From Deltaproteobacteria bacterium (GTDB lineage: Bacteria; Myxococcota_A; Polyangia; Polyangiales; Ga0077539), in assembly GCA_030694465.1 (NCBI GenBank), contig JAUXYJ010000105.1, positions 186,001 through 250,000 on the forward strand: 64,000 nt of DNA, given 5' to 3'. The notes beneath the pieces are model-generated. The model worked only from the letters and a program-made list of their open reading frames with translations. It was not told the DNA's origin and ran no database searches. Within the stretch, counting starts at the first letter, position 1; every line of letters starts with the position of its first letter. Of the stretch, positions 52,196-59,961 are shown one piece after another. The translations under genes were made by a program, and so were the position numbers.

Positions 52196-53130
52196 TGGTA
52201 GCGCTTTTCCCAGCGCATGGGCGCAAAGTATCGGTCGCCTCGGTCACACGCGATCGTGACCACACAGCCCGTCTTGCCTTCCTCGCTAAGCGAATTGGCG
52301 AGGCGCATTGCTGCGAAAATGTTTGCGCCTGCCGAATGGCCGACATGAAGTCCCAGCTCGGCGACGAGCCGATCGGACATGTCCCAACCGCGGTCGGTGT
52401 CGACGGTGACCGTGCCGTCATGGAGGCTCCGATCGTAGATGGGCGGGACAATGGAGCTGTCCATGTGCTTGAGCCCTTCGAGGCCGTGCGCCGCGTCGGC
52501 TGGCTCCATCGCGAGACACACAATGGGACGTGTGTGCTCTTTGAGCCGGCGGGTCACGCCCATCATGGTCCCTGAGGTCCCAAGGCCCGTGACAAAATGC
52601 GTGATCTTGTCGCCCAAATCACTGAGAATTTCTGCCCCGGTGCCCAGGTAGTGCCCGCGCCAGTTGGACGCGTTTGAGTACTGGTCAGGATAGTAATAGC
52701 GCTCGGGGTCGGCCTCGACGATCCGACGTACATGCCGGATGGCCCCGTCTGAGCCCTCCATGGGGTCGCTGAAGACAATCTCGGTCCCAAATGCACGGGT
52801 GATGTCTTTGCGCGCTTGCGTGACGTTGCTGGGCATCACCAACGTGACGCGATAGCCAAGCGCGGCGCCCAAGAGTGAGTAGGCGACGCCTGTGTTTCCG
52901 GACGTCGAGTCGATGAGGATTTTGTCTTTGGTGAGCTCACCGCACGCGATCGCGTCGAGAAAAATCTGCCGCGCGGCGCGGTCTTTGACGCTGCCACCGG
53001 GGTTCATAAATTCGAGCTTGGCGTAGATCTCGACCCCCTTGGGCTCTAGGGCGCGGAGCCTGAGAAGCGGCGTGTTTCCGATGCCATCCAGGATCGAATC
53101 GAGCTTCGGCGGGCGAAGAAAAGCGGTCAT
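52189..53130 (-). CDS. cysM: Cysteine synthase, CysM/O-phosphoserine sulfhydrylase-like
   Basis: A 313-residue PLP beta-replacement enzyme, starting at ATG 53130. The PLP lysine is Lys49 in NPGGSVKDRAA, with the substrate loop STSGNTG (76-81) and the phosphate loop TGLGTSGT. HGLEGLKHMDSSIVPPIYD matches the region that in mycobacterial CysM reads EGVYALRNMDEGFVPELYD and shapes the O-phosphoserine pocket. Together with the neighbouring CysO-like carrier and JAMM protease this points to the thiocarboxylate-dependent route to cysteine. The C-terminus ends EKRYQW, inside the start of the JAMM gene. Confidence 0.92.
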   Translation of the reverse strand: MTAFLRPPKLDSILDGIGNTPLLRLRALEPKGVEIYAKLEFMNPGGSVKDRAARQIFLDAIACGELTKDKILIDSTSGNTGVAYSLLGAALGYRVTLVMPSNVTQARKDITRAFGTEIVFSDPMEGSDGAIRHVRRIVEADPERYYYPDQYSNASNWRGHYLGTGAEILSDLGDKITHFVTGLGTSGTMMGVTRRLKEHTRPIVCLAMEPADAAHGLEGLKHMDSSIVPPIYDRSLHDGTVTVDTDRGWDMSDRLVAELGLHVGHSAGANIFAAMRLANSLSEEGKTGCVVTIACDRGDRYFAPMRWEKRYQW

Positions 53131-53186
53131 CAGCGGTGTGGCCCTTTGGCGAGTTCGGTGAGCAAAATGGGCTGGTATTGCGCGCG

Positions 53187-53510
53187 TTAGATGGGTTGCG
53201 TGAGCAGCGACGCAGGGACTGGCACATCCGGCCAACCGAGCGCGATGCGCGCTTCGTTGAGGCAGTGCCACGACGCGAGGGCGAGGGCATCTGCGTGTCC
53301 TTTTGCAGGCTGAATCGTGACGACACGCGGCTGTGACTGTGTCGCGATGTCCCCAGGAATGACCCCGCCCGACGCGCGCCAGATTACGACCGCGAATGCG
53401 CACGCGCTGGGGTCACCAACAAACAAGACGGGCACACGCGCGAGGCGCTCTTGACCGTCGGGACCGAGCTCGGGGAGCGCGATCTGTTTGCCGAATCGTT
53501 GGTAATCCAT
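53187..53510 (-). CDS. Small protein with the N-terminal signature of ThiF/MoeB enzymes
   Basis: A 107-residue protein in the cysteine cluster. Residues 3-31 (YQRFGKQIALPELGPDGQER and on to LARVPVLFVG) match the start of MoeB/ThiF adenylyltransferases (RYxRQIxLPExGxxGQxRLxxAxVLVVG), but the following glycine-rich nucleotide loop is replaced by DPSACAFAVV. The rest (ASGGVIPGDIATQSQ, NEARIALGWPDVPV) has no catalytic motif. The separate ThiF-like gene nearby starts exactly after this missing segment. It could be a decayed paralogue or a trans-acting half of a split E1 enzyme. Confidence 0.7.
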   Translation of the reverse strand: MDYQRFGKQIALPELGPDGQERLARVPVLFVGDPSACAFAVVIWRASGGVIPGDIATQSQPRVVTIQPAKGHADALALASWHCLNEARIALGWPDVPVPASLLTQPI

Positions 53511-53537
53511 GCGACGAAAGACGATGCGTCCCTGCGC

Positions 53538-53810
53538 TCAGCCGCCCGCGATGGCGGGCACGATGGTGAGGGAGTCGCCGTCTTTGAGCGGAGTGTCGAG
53601 CGCGTCGAGAAAGCGAATGTCCTCGTCCCCGAGATAGATGTTCATAAAGCGCTTGACGCCCTTGTCGTCGACAAGGCGCTCTTTGATCCCGGGGTGCGTT
53701 TTGTCTAGCTGATCGAGCGCAGCGCGCACGGTCGCGCCCTCTGCGGCGACCTCTTCTTTACCCTGGGTCAGCGTTCGAAGCGATGCGGGGATTCGTACTG
53801 AAATGGCCAT
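53538..53810 (-). CDS. cysO: CysO-like sulfur carrier protein (ubiquitin fold)
   Basis: A 90-residue beta-grasp sulfur carrier ending in Gly-Gly (IVPAIAGG). The stretches RFMNIYLGDEDIRFLDALD and DGDSLTIVPAIAGG closely resemble mycobacterial CysO (RFVNIYVNDEDVRF and DGDSVTILPAVAGG), supporting CysO rather than MoaD or ThiS. The C-terminal glycine would be adenylated by the ThiF-like enzyme encoded next door, thiocarboxylated, and then used by the CysM-like synthase. It lies between the ThiF-like gene and the small E1-signature gene on the same strand. Confidence 0.93.
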   Translation of the reverse strand: MAISVRIPASLRTLTQGKEEVAAEGATVRAALDQLDKTHPGIKERLVDDKGVKRFMNIYLGDEDIRFLDALDTPLKDGDSLTIVPAIAGG

Positions 53811-53868
53811 GCGAGATCTCGTTGGGTGGATAGAAGGGATTCAGTGAGCGAGCCGAGCTCGCAGAGGC

Positions 53869-54594
53869 TTAGGGCGAAGCGCCCATCGCGCAAGTCGGCG
53901 CAAGATACCTCGCGCGATCGATGGAGAGAATGCTTGGCATGTCTCCGCACAGGGCGCAATCGTGCCGTCGTCGCACAACGTGTCGCCTGAAGCTCCCATC
54001 GCGTGCATCAAAGCGCGTGATCGTCCCCGCGAGCGAAGGCTTATGTGCGAGGAGATCGCGTGTGGCTTGCGCCATGAGCGCGCCAACGAGTGCCGTAACG
54101 GGTGCAAAAATCCCCGCAGAGCTGCAGTCGAGGCTCTCGCCTTCGGGCAGGTCTTCAAAGAGGCAACGATAGCAAGCGCTCTGTTTCGGGCGCACCGAGA
54201 GCGCGGTCCCGGTCCATGCGATCGCGGCCCCGTGGACCGACGGTACAGCGGCGAGCGCACATGCGTCGGCGACGAGAAACTTGGTCGCGAAATTGTCACT
54301 GCCTTCGACCACGACCGAGGCCCCCGCGATCGCCGCTGCTGCGGTCTCGGGCGTCAATCGCTCCGTCGCAACCGAGAGTCCAGCCTTGGCGCTCGGGGCG
54401 AGCACCTCACAGAGCGCCTCGGCTTTGTATCGTCCGATGTGTTGTTCGGCAAACGCCGGCAGTCGATGAAGGTTGCTCCGTTCGACGCGATCGTCGTCAA
54501 GAAATACCAGAGAAATATCAGCGCATTGTGCGAGTGCGAGCGCGCATGGGTGTCCGATCCCGCCCAGACCCACGAGCACAACGCGCGCGCTCAC
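53869..54594 (-). CDS. ThiF/MoeB-family adenylyltransferase lacking the N-terminal helix
   Basis: A 241-residue E1-like enzyme that should adenylate the CysO carrier. It starts at GTG 54594, overlapping the cysK stop as GTGA. The ATP loop is VVLVGLGGIGHP, the Mg and ribose contacts are LDDDRVERSNLHRL, the core Asp is in EGSDNFATKF, and the zinc pairs are CYRC and CALC. The usual N-terminal 25-30 residues with the arginine finger (RYxRQIxLPE) are absent; that signature is in the separate 53187-53510 protein. No rhodanese domain is attached, so sulfur must come from another protein. Confidence 0.85.
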   Translation of the reverse strand: MSARVVLVGLGGIGHPCALALAQCADISLVFLDDDRVERSNLHRLPAFAEQHIGRYKAEALCEVLAPSAKAGLSVATERLTPETAAAAIAGASVVVEGSDNFATKFLVADACALAAVPSVHGAAIAWTGTALSVRPKQSACYRCLFEDLPEGESLDCSSAGIFAPVTALVGALMAQATRDLLAHKPSLAGTITRFDARDGSFRRHVVRRRHDCALCGDMPSILSIDRARYLAPTCAMGASP

Positions 54595-55583
54595 GGCGTG
54601 GGCCTTGGGGTCGCCGTGGCGGGTTGGTCAAACCACGAAGCGAGCGAAAAGTAGCGCTCTCCGGTGTCGCACAACACGGTCACGACGTGGCGCCCTGGGC
54701 CGAGCTCTTGCGCGACGTCGAGGGCGATCGCGACGTTGGCTCCCGCAGAGATCCCTACGAGCAGACCTTCTTCGCGGGCGAGCCTCACTTTGGTCTTCCA
54801 GGCTCGCTCGTCCGAGACGGTGCGGACCTCGTCGACGTGCGCTCTTTGAAAATTACTCGGGACGAATCCCGCGGCGATTCCCTGGATTTTACTCGGTCCT
54901 CGTTCGCCTCGGGACAGTGTCGCGCAGGTCTCTGGCTCGACAGCGATCACGCGTGTCTCGGGACGCTGCGCATGGAGCGCGCGACCGACGCCGGTCACGG
55001 TCCCGCCGGTCCCGACCGCGGCGACGAAGGCGTCGATGGGGATGTCTTTAAGCTGCTCAAGGAGCTCGACCGCGGTGCTGGTCTCGTGGCACTTCGGGTT
55101 CGCCGGGTTGTCAAACTGCGAGGGCATCCAGCTGTCTTTTCGCTCGGTCAACAGCTGCTTTGCGCGGGCAATTGCGCCCTCCATTTGCTCGTCCGCAGGG
55201 GTGAGAACCAGCTCGGCGCCGTAGGCCTCAAGGAGCGCCCGGCGCTCGAGGCTCATGGACTCAGGCATGGTGAGGACGAGCTTGTAGCCTTTGACGGCGC
55301 ACGCGAGCGCGAGGCCAATTCCGGTGTTTCCGCTTGTGGGCTCGATGACGGTGCCGCCGGGCTTGAGCAGCCCGCGGGTCTCAGCGTCGCGAAGCATCGA
55401 GAGCACGATGCGGTCTTTGACGCTCCCACCAGGGTTTTGCTGTTCGCATTTGACCCAGACCGTCGCGCTGTCGGGGGAGGTCAGCTTGTTGAGCCGCACA
55501 ACGCTCGTGCATCCGACGAGCTCCAGAATCGATTCGATGACAGCCACGGTCGAGGTATTGCCTTTGTGCGAGAAGCGATCCAA
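54591..55583 (-). CDS. cysK: Cysteine synthase A-like (O-acetylserine sulfhydrylase)
   Basis: A second PLP cysteine synthase in the cluster, 330 residues from TTG 55583 or 318 from GTG 55547, which is closer to the usual start (IESILELVGCTSVVRLN). Motifs are the PLP lysine in NPGGSVKDRI, the substrate loop PTSGNTG, GTGGTVTGVGRAL for the phosphate, and the C-terminal GISAGANVAIAL and VTVLCDTGERYFS. The typical CysK pattern suggests use of O-acetylserine and sulfide. It is the first gene of the six-gene minus-strand cluster and overlaps the ThiF-like gene by 4 bp. Confidence 0.93.
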   Translation of the reverse strand: MDRFSHKGNTSTVAVIESILELVGCTSVVRLNKLTSPDSATVWVKCEQQNPGGSVKDRIVLSMLRDAETRGLLKPGGTVIEPTSGNTGIGLALACAVKGYKLVLTMPESMSLERRALLEAYGAELVLTPADEQMEGAIARAKQLLTERKDSWMPSQFDNPANPKCHETSTAVELLEQLKDIPIDAFVAAVGTGGTVTGVGRALHAQRPETRVIAVEPETCATLSRGERGPSKIQGIAAGFVPSNFQRAHVDEVRTVSDERAWKTKVRLAREEGLLVGISAGANVAIALDVAQELGPGRHVVTVLCDTGERYFSLASWFDQPATATPRPTP

Positions 55584-55647
55584 AAGTCTTGCTCTGTTTG
55601 CTCGCGAGGGATGAGCACGTCAATCGACAATCGCGCTTGTCATTGAA

Positions 55648-55663
55648 CTACTCTGGAGAGTAG
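55648..55663. promoter_or_regulatory. 7-bp inverted repeat between cysK and kinase genes, candidate operator
   Basis: CTACTCT-GG-AGAGTAG is a perfect palindrome with a 2-nt spacer, 65 bp upstream of the cysK start and 101 bp upstream of the divergent kinase. Its position fits an operator for the cysteine cluster. No regulator gene is linked and the binding protein is unknown. No T-run follows on either strand. Confidence 0.45.
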
Positions 55664-55763
55664 GTATCCAAGTAGCGCTGCCTCGCAAGGTCTCTTTGCT
55701 GCTCAGCCACATAAAGCATGCAACAACGTCCCTGCAACGACGACCTGAACTGAAGGCCAAGCC

Positions 55764-57551
55764 ATGAAGATTTGCTCACAATGTGGGTTGCGCCTGATGG
55801 GGACCGCGACGCGATGTCCTGTGGATGGTGGTGAGCTGGTTCCGATGCCCGACCCGATGATCGGCAAGGTCATTGGGGGTCGCTACCGTGTCGAAGCGAA
55901 GCTCGGCGCGGGCGGGATGGCGACGGTCTATCGCGCGTCAAACGACGTGTTGGGTCGTCAGGTCGCGATCAAGTTTTTGGCGCCCGATTTGGCGCTGGAC
56001 AGCACCCAGCGGCAGCGATTTTTGCGTGAAGCCAGAGCGACCAATCGCATTCGTCATGAGCACATCGTGGACATCACGGACTATGGCGAAGAGGGCAAGC
56101 TCGTCTACTTGGTCATGGAGTTGCTTGAGGGCGAGCCGCTCAATCATCTCATCGCGCGTGGCCCCGTGCCGCCCCCCGAAGCGCTCCACTTGTTGACGCA
56201 GGTGACTCGCGCGCTCGCTCGCGCGCATGAGCTCGAAGTGATCCATCGAGACCTCAAGCCTGAGAACATCTTTCTCACGATGGTTGACGGCCGACCGCAC
56301 ACAAAATTGCTCGATTTTGGGCTCGCTCACGTGAGCAACGAGGCGCGATTGACGGCCGTCGGCGCCGTCTTTGGAACCCCCGAGTATCTCTCGCCCGAAC
56401 AAGCGCGGGGCGCACCCAACGTGGGTCCAGCCGCGGACTTGTATGCTCTAGGGGTTGTGCTCTTTGAGCTATTGACCCAGCGCCTGCCTTTTGAGGGCTC
56501 AACCGCTGAGCTCATTGTGAAGCACCTCCAGGCGCAGCCTCCCACGCCCTCGCAGTTTCGATCGACGCTCTCCCCTGAGATTGACGCGCTGATTCTCAAG
56601 CTGTTGTCCAAAGATCCAGCCCAACGACACCGCGACGCATACCATCTCCTCGACGACCTCCACGCGCTGCTCGCGCTCTATTCTCAGCCCGCGATCGTGC
56701 CGACGCCGTCCAAGCCGATGACGCTCCCGGCCGAGGCATTTGCGGCAGCGCTCGCGGCGCTTGATCAGCAGCAGGCCACGGCAGCAAGTGCTCCCTTCGA
56801 GGGATCGGGCTCGCATCCGACGGCGGTGTTTACGACCGCGAACCAGTGGGTCGAGCGGCGGGCGATTTTTCGAGAGGCAGAGCAATTGCTCAGCCGATCG
56901 CACAACGTCTCGGCGGCGATGCGAGCGATGCTGCAAGAGTTTGATCGCAACGTGGATCGATTGATTTTGGTCGACGGAGACCTCGCGCGATACGGACGTC
57001 AGCTCGCAGAACACGAGGCCGACGCGAGCGCCGCGCGCGAACGAATTGGTCGCGCGCTGGACGAACTCTCACGCGACGAGAGCGCGCTGCGGCGACAAGC
57101 TGAGGACATCCTCCGCCGAATGGAGCGCGCCGCACAGCGGGCAGAGCTGAGCGCTGCCGAGTTTGCTTCTGCGTGGAAAATTGCAGTGCAAACGGTGGAC
57201 GAAAGCGGGCTCTCGAACCTCGAATCCGCCGTGGTTGTCGAGACCGCGGCGCGGCGCGCGACCGCTTGGCGCCAATCGATGCTCGAACAAGAAGAGCTTG
57301 TTAGCTTACAAAAATCGAGAGGCGCCGCTGCGGACGACCTCAAGTTTCAGCTGAGCCAACTCAAGGGTCGGATGGGCGCGCTGAACGCCGAGGTCGAGCA
57401 CGAGACGGCCGTGCTGCGTGAGCAGGTCTCGGAGCTGGGCGTCCAGGCTGCGATGCTCTACGAGAAGCTCAACGAGCTGGCCACGACGTTGGGTGTCGCG
57501 TTGGGCGAGTATCCCGAAGCGCGAAAGCTCCTCCAGAGCCTCGGTCGCTAG
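55764..57551 (+). CDS. Cytosolic Ser/Thr kinase with zinc-ribbon N-terminus and coiled-coil C-terminus
   Basis: A 595-residue Hanks-type kinase. Residues 4-21 form a small Cys motif (CSQCG, then CPVDGG), a zinc-ribbon start common in myxobacterial kinases. The kinase core has KLGAGGMATVYRA, VAIKFLAP, VIHRDLKPENIFL, LLDFGLA and EYLSPEQARG, all active-site residues present. From about residue 330 a linker leads into ~200 residues of charged heptad-like helix (ERIGRALDELSRDESALRR, QAEDILRRMERAAQRAELSA). There is no membrane helix, unlike the other kinase in this window. The stop overlaps the convergent DUF882 gene in a shared CTAG. Confidence 0.93.
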   Translation: MKICSQCGLRLMGTATRCPVDGGELVPMPDPMIGKVIGGRYRVEAKLGAGGMATVYRASNDVLGRQVAIKFLAPDLALDSTQRQRFLREARATNRIRHEHIVDITDYGEEGKLVYLVMELLEGEPLNHLIARGPVPPPEALHLLTQVTRALARAHELEVIHRDLKPENIFLTMVDGRPHTKLLDFGLAHVSNEARLTAVGAVFGTPEYLSPEQARGAPNVGPAADLYALGVVLFELLTQRLPFEGSTAELIVKHLQAQPPTPSQFRSTLSPEIDALILKLLSKDPAQRHRDAYHLLDDLHALLALYSQPAIVPTPSKPMTLPAEAFAAALAALDQQQATAASAPFEGSGSHPTAVFTTANQWVERRAIFREAEQLLSRSHNVSAAMRAMLQEFDRNVDRLILVDGDLARYGRQLAEHEADASAARERIGRALDELSRDESALRRQAEDILRRMERAAQRAELSAAEFASAWKIAVQTVDESGLSNLESAVVVETAARRATAWRQSMLEQEELVSLQKSRGAAADDLKFQLSQLKGRMGALNAEVEHETAVLREQVSELGVQAAMLYEKLNELATTLGVALGEYPEARKLLQSLGR

Positions 57552-58462
57552 TTCTGCGTGCTCGCTCCGGCAAATACGTGCAGCGCGTGGCGCGTGCGGC
57601 GCGTGTGACGTGAGCGTCGTCGGCTGTCCCCGTGCCGTCCCGCGTGCCGTCTCGCGTGCCGTCTGGCGTGGCTGTGGGGCCGATGCGCGCCTGCCGCCGT
57701 GCGCGGGTGAAGGTCCAGCGTGACGCGTTCGCCGGGGCGATCCCAGGGCAGGTCATCCGCGTGGGTCCAGGTTCGGTCGCGCTCGGCGAGCTCTCCGCGG
57801 GCGAGCGGTCGGTTCCAGCCGTGGTGATTACTTCGTGCGCTGTTTTCCCAGGTAAAACTCTGTTCGCGTGAGTCTAGGTGGACAAAGTTCATCCGAGGAT
57901 AATGTCCGACGCCTACGTGCGAAAACGTCCGAGCGTACGCTGCAAGTTCGGCGCTTGAGACCGAGACCAGCCGAAAGTCCACCGCGCTCCCGACGCCGTG
58001 ATAGCCCTCACGCCGTATCCGTTGACCCGACGCGCTGAGCCCAGTGCGGTAGCCCGAGATCACCTCGATTTCGCGCGCTCCAAAGTGGGTAGCCGCCCGC
58101 ACAATGAGCTGAATGGTGCGGACCACGATGGGCGAGGGCGTGTTGTTCCGCGTGTCTCGAAAGAGATGTCCCAGCGCGCGGATGCACTCGGGGTCGACCG
58201 AACCATCGGCCAAATACACTCGGCTCTGTACGGTCTCGCGTGTGTTGATCGAACGCCAGGTAAGCACCGGAAGTGCACGAAATCGTTGATCTATTACGGT
58301 CTCTGCCTGTGGCTGCTCAACGACGGGTGGGGTGCCCATGGTCGCGGTCGCTGCAGGCGGTTGGGGCTGCGCGTAGGCCATAGAGCCGGATGTGAGCGTC
58401 ACCGCGCTGCACAGCGTCAGGATGGTGCGTAGTCGAGACCACATGGGTGCAGAGGGGAGCAT
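57548..58462 (-). CDS. Exported DUF882/peptidase M15-like protein with basic His/Arg tail
   Basis: A 304-residue exported protein of the YcbK/DUF882 group, relatives of M15 D,D-carboxypeptidases. The signal peptide is TLCSAVTLTSGSMAYA. A start at ATG 58444 (MWSRLRT) is possible. The zinc site is complete: His155 and Asp162 in YHGVGSAVDFRL and His195 in MNFVHLDSRE, with SGYRT upstream. It probably acts on peptidoglycan. The last ~85 residues are unusual: a Pro/Arg-rich part ends in HSHARRHARRHAGRHG and SRHTRRTRHA, encoded partly by 12-bp tandem repeats. It is convergent with the kinase gene (shared CTAG). Confidence 0.85.
   Translation of the reverse strand: MLPSAPMWSRLRTILTLCSAVTLTSGSMAYAQPQPPAATATMGTPPVVEQPQAETVIDQRFRALPVLTWRSINTRETVQSRVYLADGSVDPECIRALGHLFRDTRNNTPSPIVVRTIQLIVRAATHFGAREIEVISGYRTGLSASGQRIRREGYHGVGSAVDFRLVSVSSAELAAYARTFSHVGVGHYPRMNFVHLDSREQSFTWENSARSNHHGWNRPLARGELAERDRTWTHADDLPWDRPGERVTLDLHPRTAAGAHRPHSHARRHARRHAGRHGDSRRRSRHTRRTRHALHVFAGASTQN
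57631..57666. repeat. Three tandem 12-bp units in the DUF882 gene
   Basis: CGTGCCGTCCCG, CGTGCCGTCTCG and CGTGCCGTCTGG follow each other, a fourth partial unit (CGTGGCTGTGG) comes next. Read on the minus strand each unit encodes four residues of the ARRH-type tail of the exported DUF882 protein, so the tail probably grew by slippage. Confidence 0.75.
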
Positions 58463-58512
58463 TGAGGTTCGCGTGGGTCAAGTCACTCTCGCGCCGCGTT
58501 GACCCCGTGTGC

Positions 58513-59961
58513 ATGGCGCAGGTACAACGCGCCGTTCACGTGGCGCGACTTCACATTGCATCTGAGAACTCGCCGCGTGGAGCCCAAGAGCCACGCCATT
58601 TTACGCTCGCTGTGTTCTCTCTCTCGGTCGCTCTCTGCATGGTAGAGCCCGCGTGCGCGGGGTCGCTTCAAACCACCACGCTCGTGTCCCGCAGCGAAGC
58701 GCCAAGCGCGTCCCCGAGCGCTCCACAGACGGGCCCCAATGACTCGCCGGCACCGCCGCGAGCCTCCCCAGAGTTCGCGAGTCTTCCAGAGAGCCTACGG
58801 ACGCGTATGGACCAGGTCCTGCGCGCTTTTTCGCTCCAGGGTGCGCGCGTAGTTGACGCTCCACGGGGATTTTTCTTGGCTCCCGAGGGCTCTGCCGTGC
58901 TGCCCGTGCAGATCCAGCGGGGCCAGTGTTTTGCCTTGGTCGCGCTTGGCTCCGAGGGGATCCGACGGCTCGAGCTGCGGGTCCACGACGCGGTCGGGAT
59001 TAACCTTGGCCAAGACGCCGCAGATCACAACCACCCCTACGTTCGCCTGTGCACGCGCGAGGGGGCCCAGCTCAATGTTGTGCTTCGGGCGAGCGAAGGA
59101 GCAGGCACCGTCGCGCTCGCGCTCTTGGCGCAGCCACCCACCGCGACGCCTGATCTCGCAGTAATCCTAGGCGATGGCGGGTCACAGTCCCTCGCAGGAC
59201 CCCGCACACCGCGCGCGAACATCGGTTTTGACCCCGCGATCGAGTCCGAAGAGGACCTGCTGTCACGTCATCGGGCTCGCATGCTGCTCCGTGGGTACAC
59301 CACGCAAGCGGCGCCTACGCTCGCGTCGCTGCAGCCGCTGGCACATCGCGACTTTGTACTTCCGCTTGAGTCCGGGCGCTGTTACGGCCTCCTCGTGGTG
59401 CCGGAGCCAGACTCGACGTCGGTGAGCGTAGAGCTACTCGATCCAGAGGGACGCGTGGTGACCAATGCGCGCGATTTGGCACGCGATCCGCTGGTTCGCG
59501 GTTGTCTCGCGCAAGGCGGTGCGTACGTGCTTCGCATCGCTTCGAGAGACGAATCAAGGTTCGCGATGCAGTGGTTTTCGCTCGACGATCGACACCAATT
59601 GTCCAGCAATATCGCTGGTGAACTTCGCGCCGGTTCGCTCGAGCTCATGGGCGAAGCGTCACGTCGCGGGATGCGCGCTCTGCGCGTGGCGCATCGGGTC
59701 GTGTCGAGCGGCGCGCCGCTTGTGCTCCCCGTTTCGCTCCGTGCGGGGAGCTGCTCACTCTTTGGCGCGGTCAGCAGCGGGACTGGGCTTCAGCTGTCTC
59801 TGACCGACGGGCATGGTGGCGTTGTGGCTTCGGATACCGCGGGCTCGTCCAGCGCGAAGGTCTGGTATTGCACCACGCTTTCGCGCGAGATGGCCTTGAC
59901 CGTGCGCCCGACCACTGCGCGAGGCGAATACGTCGTTGTTCACGTCGAGGATGGCACCTGA
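58513..59961 (+). CDS. Exported protein with three Cys-paired beta modules
   Basis: A ~482-residue exported protein. The start is uncertain (ATG 58513 chosen; GTG 58540 is also in frame), with the hydrophobic signal HFTLAVFSLSVALCMVEPACA. A Pro/Ser-rich linker is followed by three modules of ~75-100 residues. Each opens with Gly-x-Cys (RGQCFALVALG, SGRCYGLLVVP, AGSCSLFGAVS), continues with beta strands, and closes with a second Cys (VRLCTREGAQLNVVLRA, VRGCLAQGGAYVLRIAS, VWYCTTLSREMALTV). The layout resembles PPC-type pre-peptidase domains, but I cannot assign a family. The stop overlaps the next start (TGATG), so the pair is coupled. Confidence 0.75.
   Translation: MAQVQRAVHVARLHIASENSPRGAQEPRHFTLAVFSLSVALCMVEPACAGSLQTTTLVSRSEAPSASPSAPQTGPNDSPAPPRASPEFASLPESLRTRMDQVLRAFSLQGARVVDAPRGFFLAPEGSAVLPVQIQRGQCFALVALGSEGIRRLELRVHDAVGINLGQDAADHNHPYVRLCTREGAQLNVVLRASEGAGTVALALLAQPPTATPDLAVILGDGGSQSLAGPRTPRANIGFDPAIESEEDLLSRHRARMLLRGYTTQAAPTLASLQPLAHRDFVLPLESGRCYGLLVVPEPDSTSVSVELLDPEGRVVTNARDLARDPLVRGCLAQGGAYVLRIASRDESRFAMQWFSLDDRHQLSSNIAGELRAGSLELMGEASRRGMRALRVAHRVVSSGAPLVLPVSLRAGSCSLFGAVSSGTGLQLSLTDGHGGVVASDTAGSSSAKVWYCTTLSREMALTVRPTTARGEYVVVHVEDGT

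Noticed and set aside
54102-55646. Long plus-strand open frame opposite cysK and the ThiF-like gene
   Set aside because: The minus-strand genes have complete PLP and E1 motifs. The plus frame is Arg-rich with no recognisable domain.
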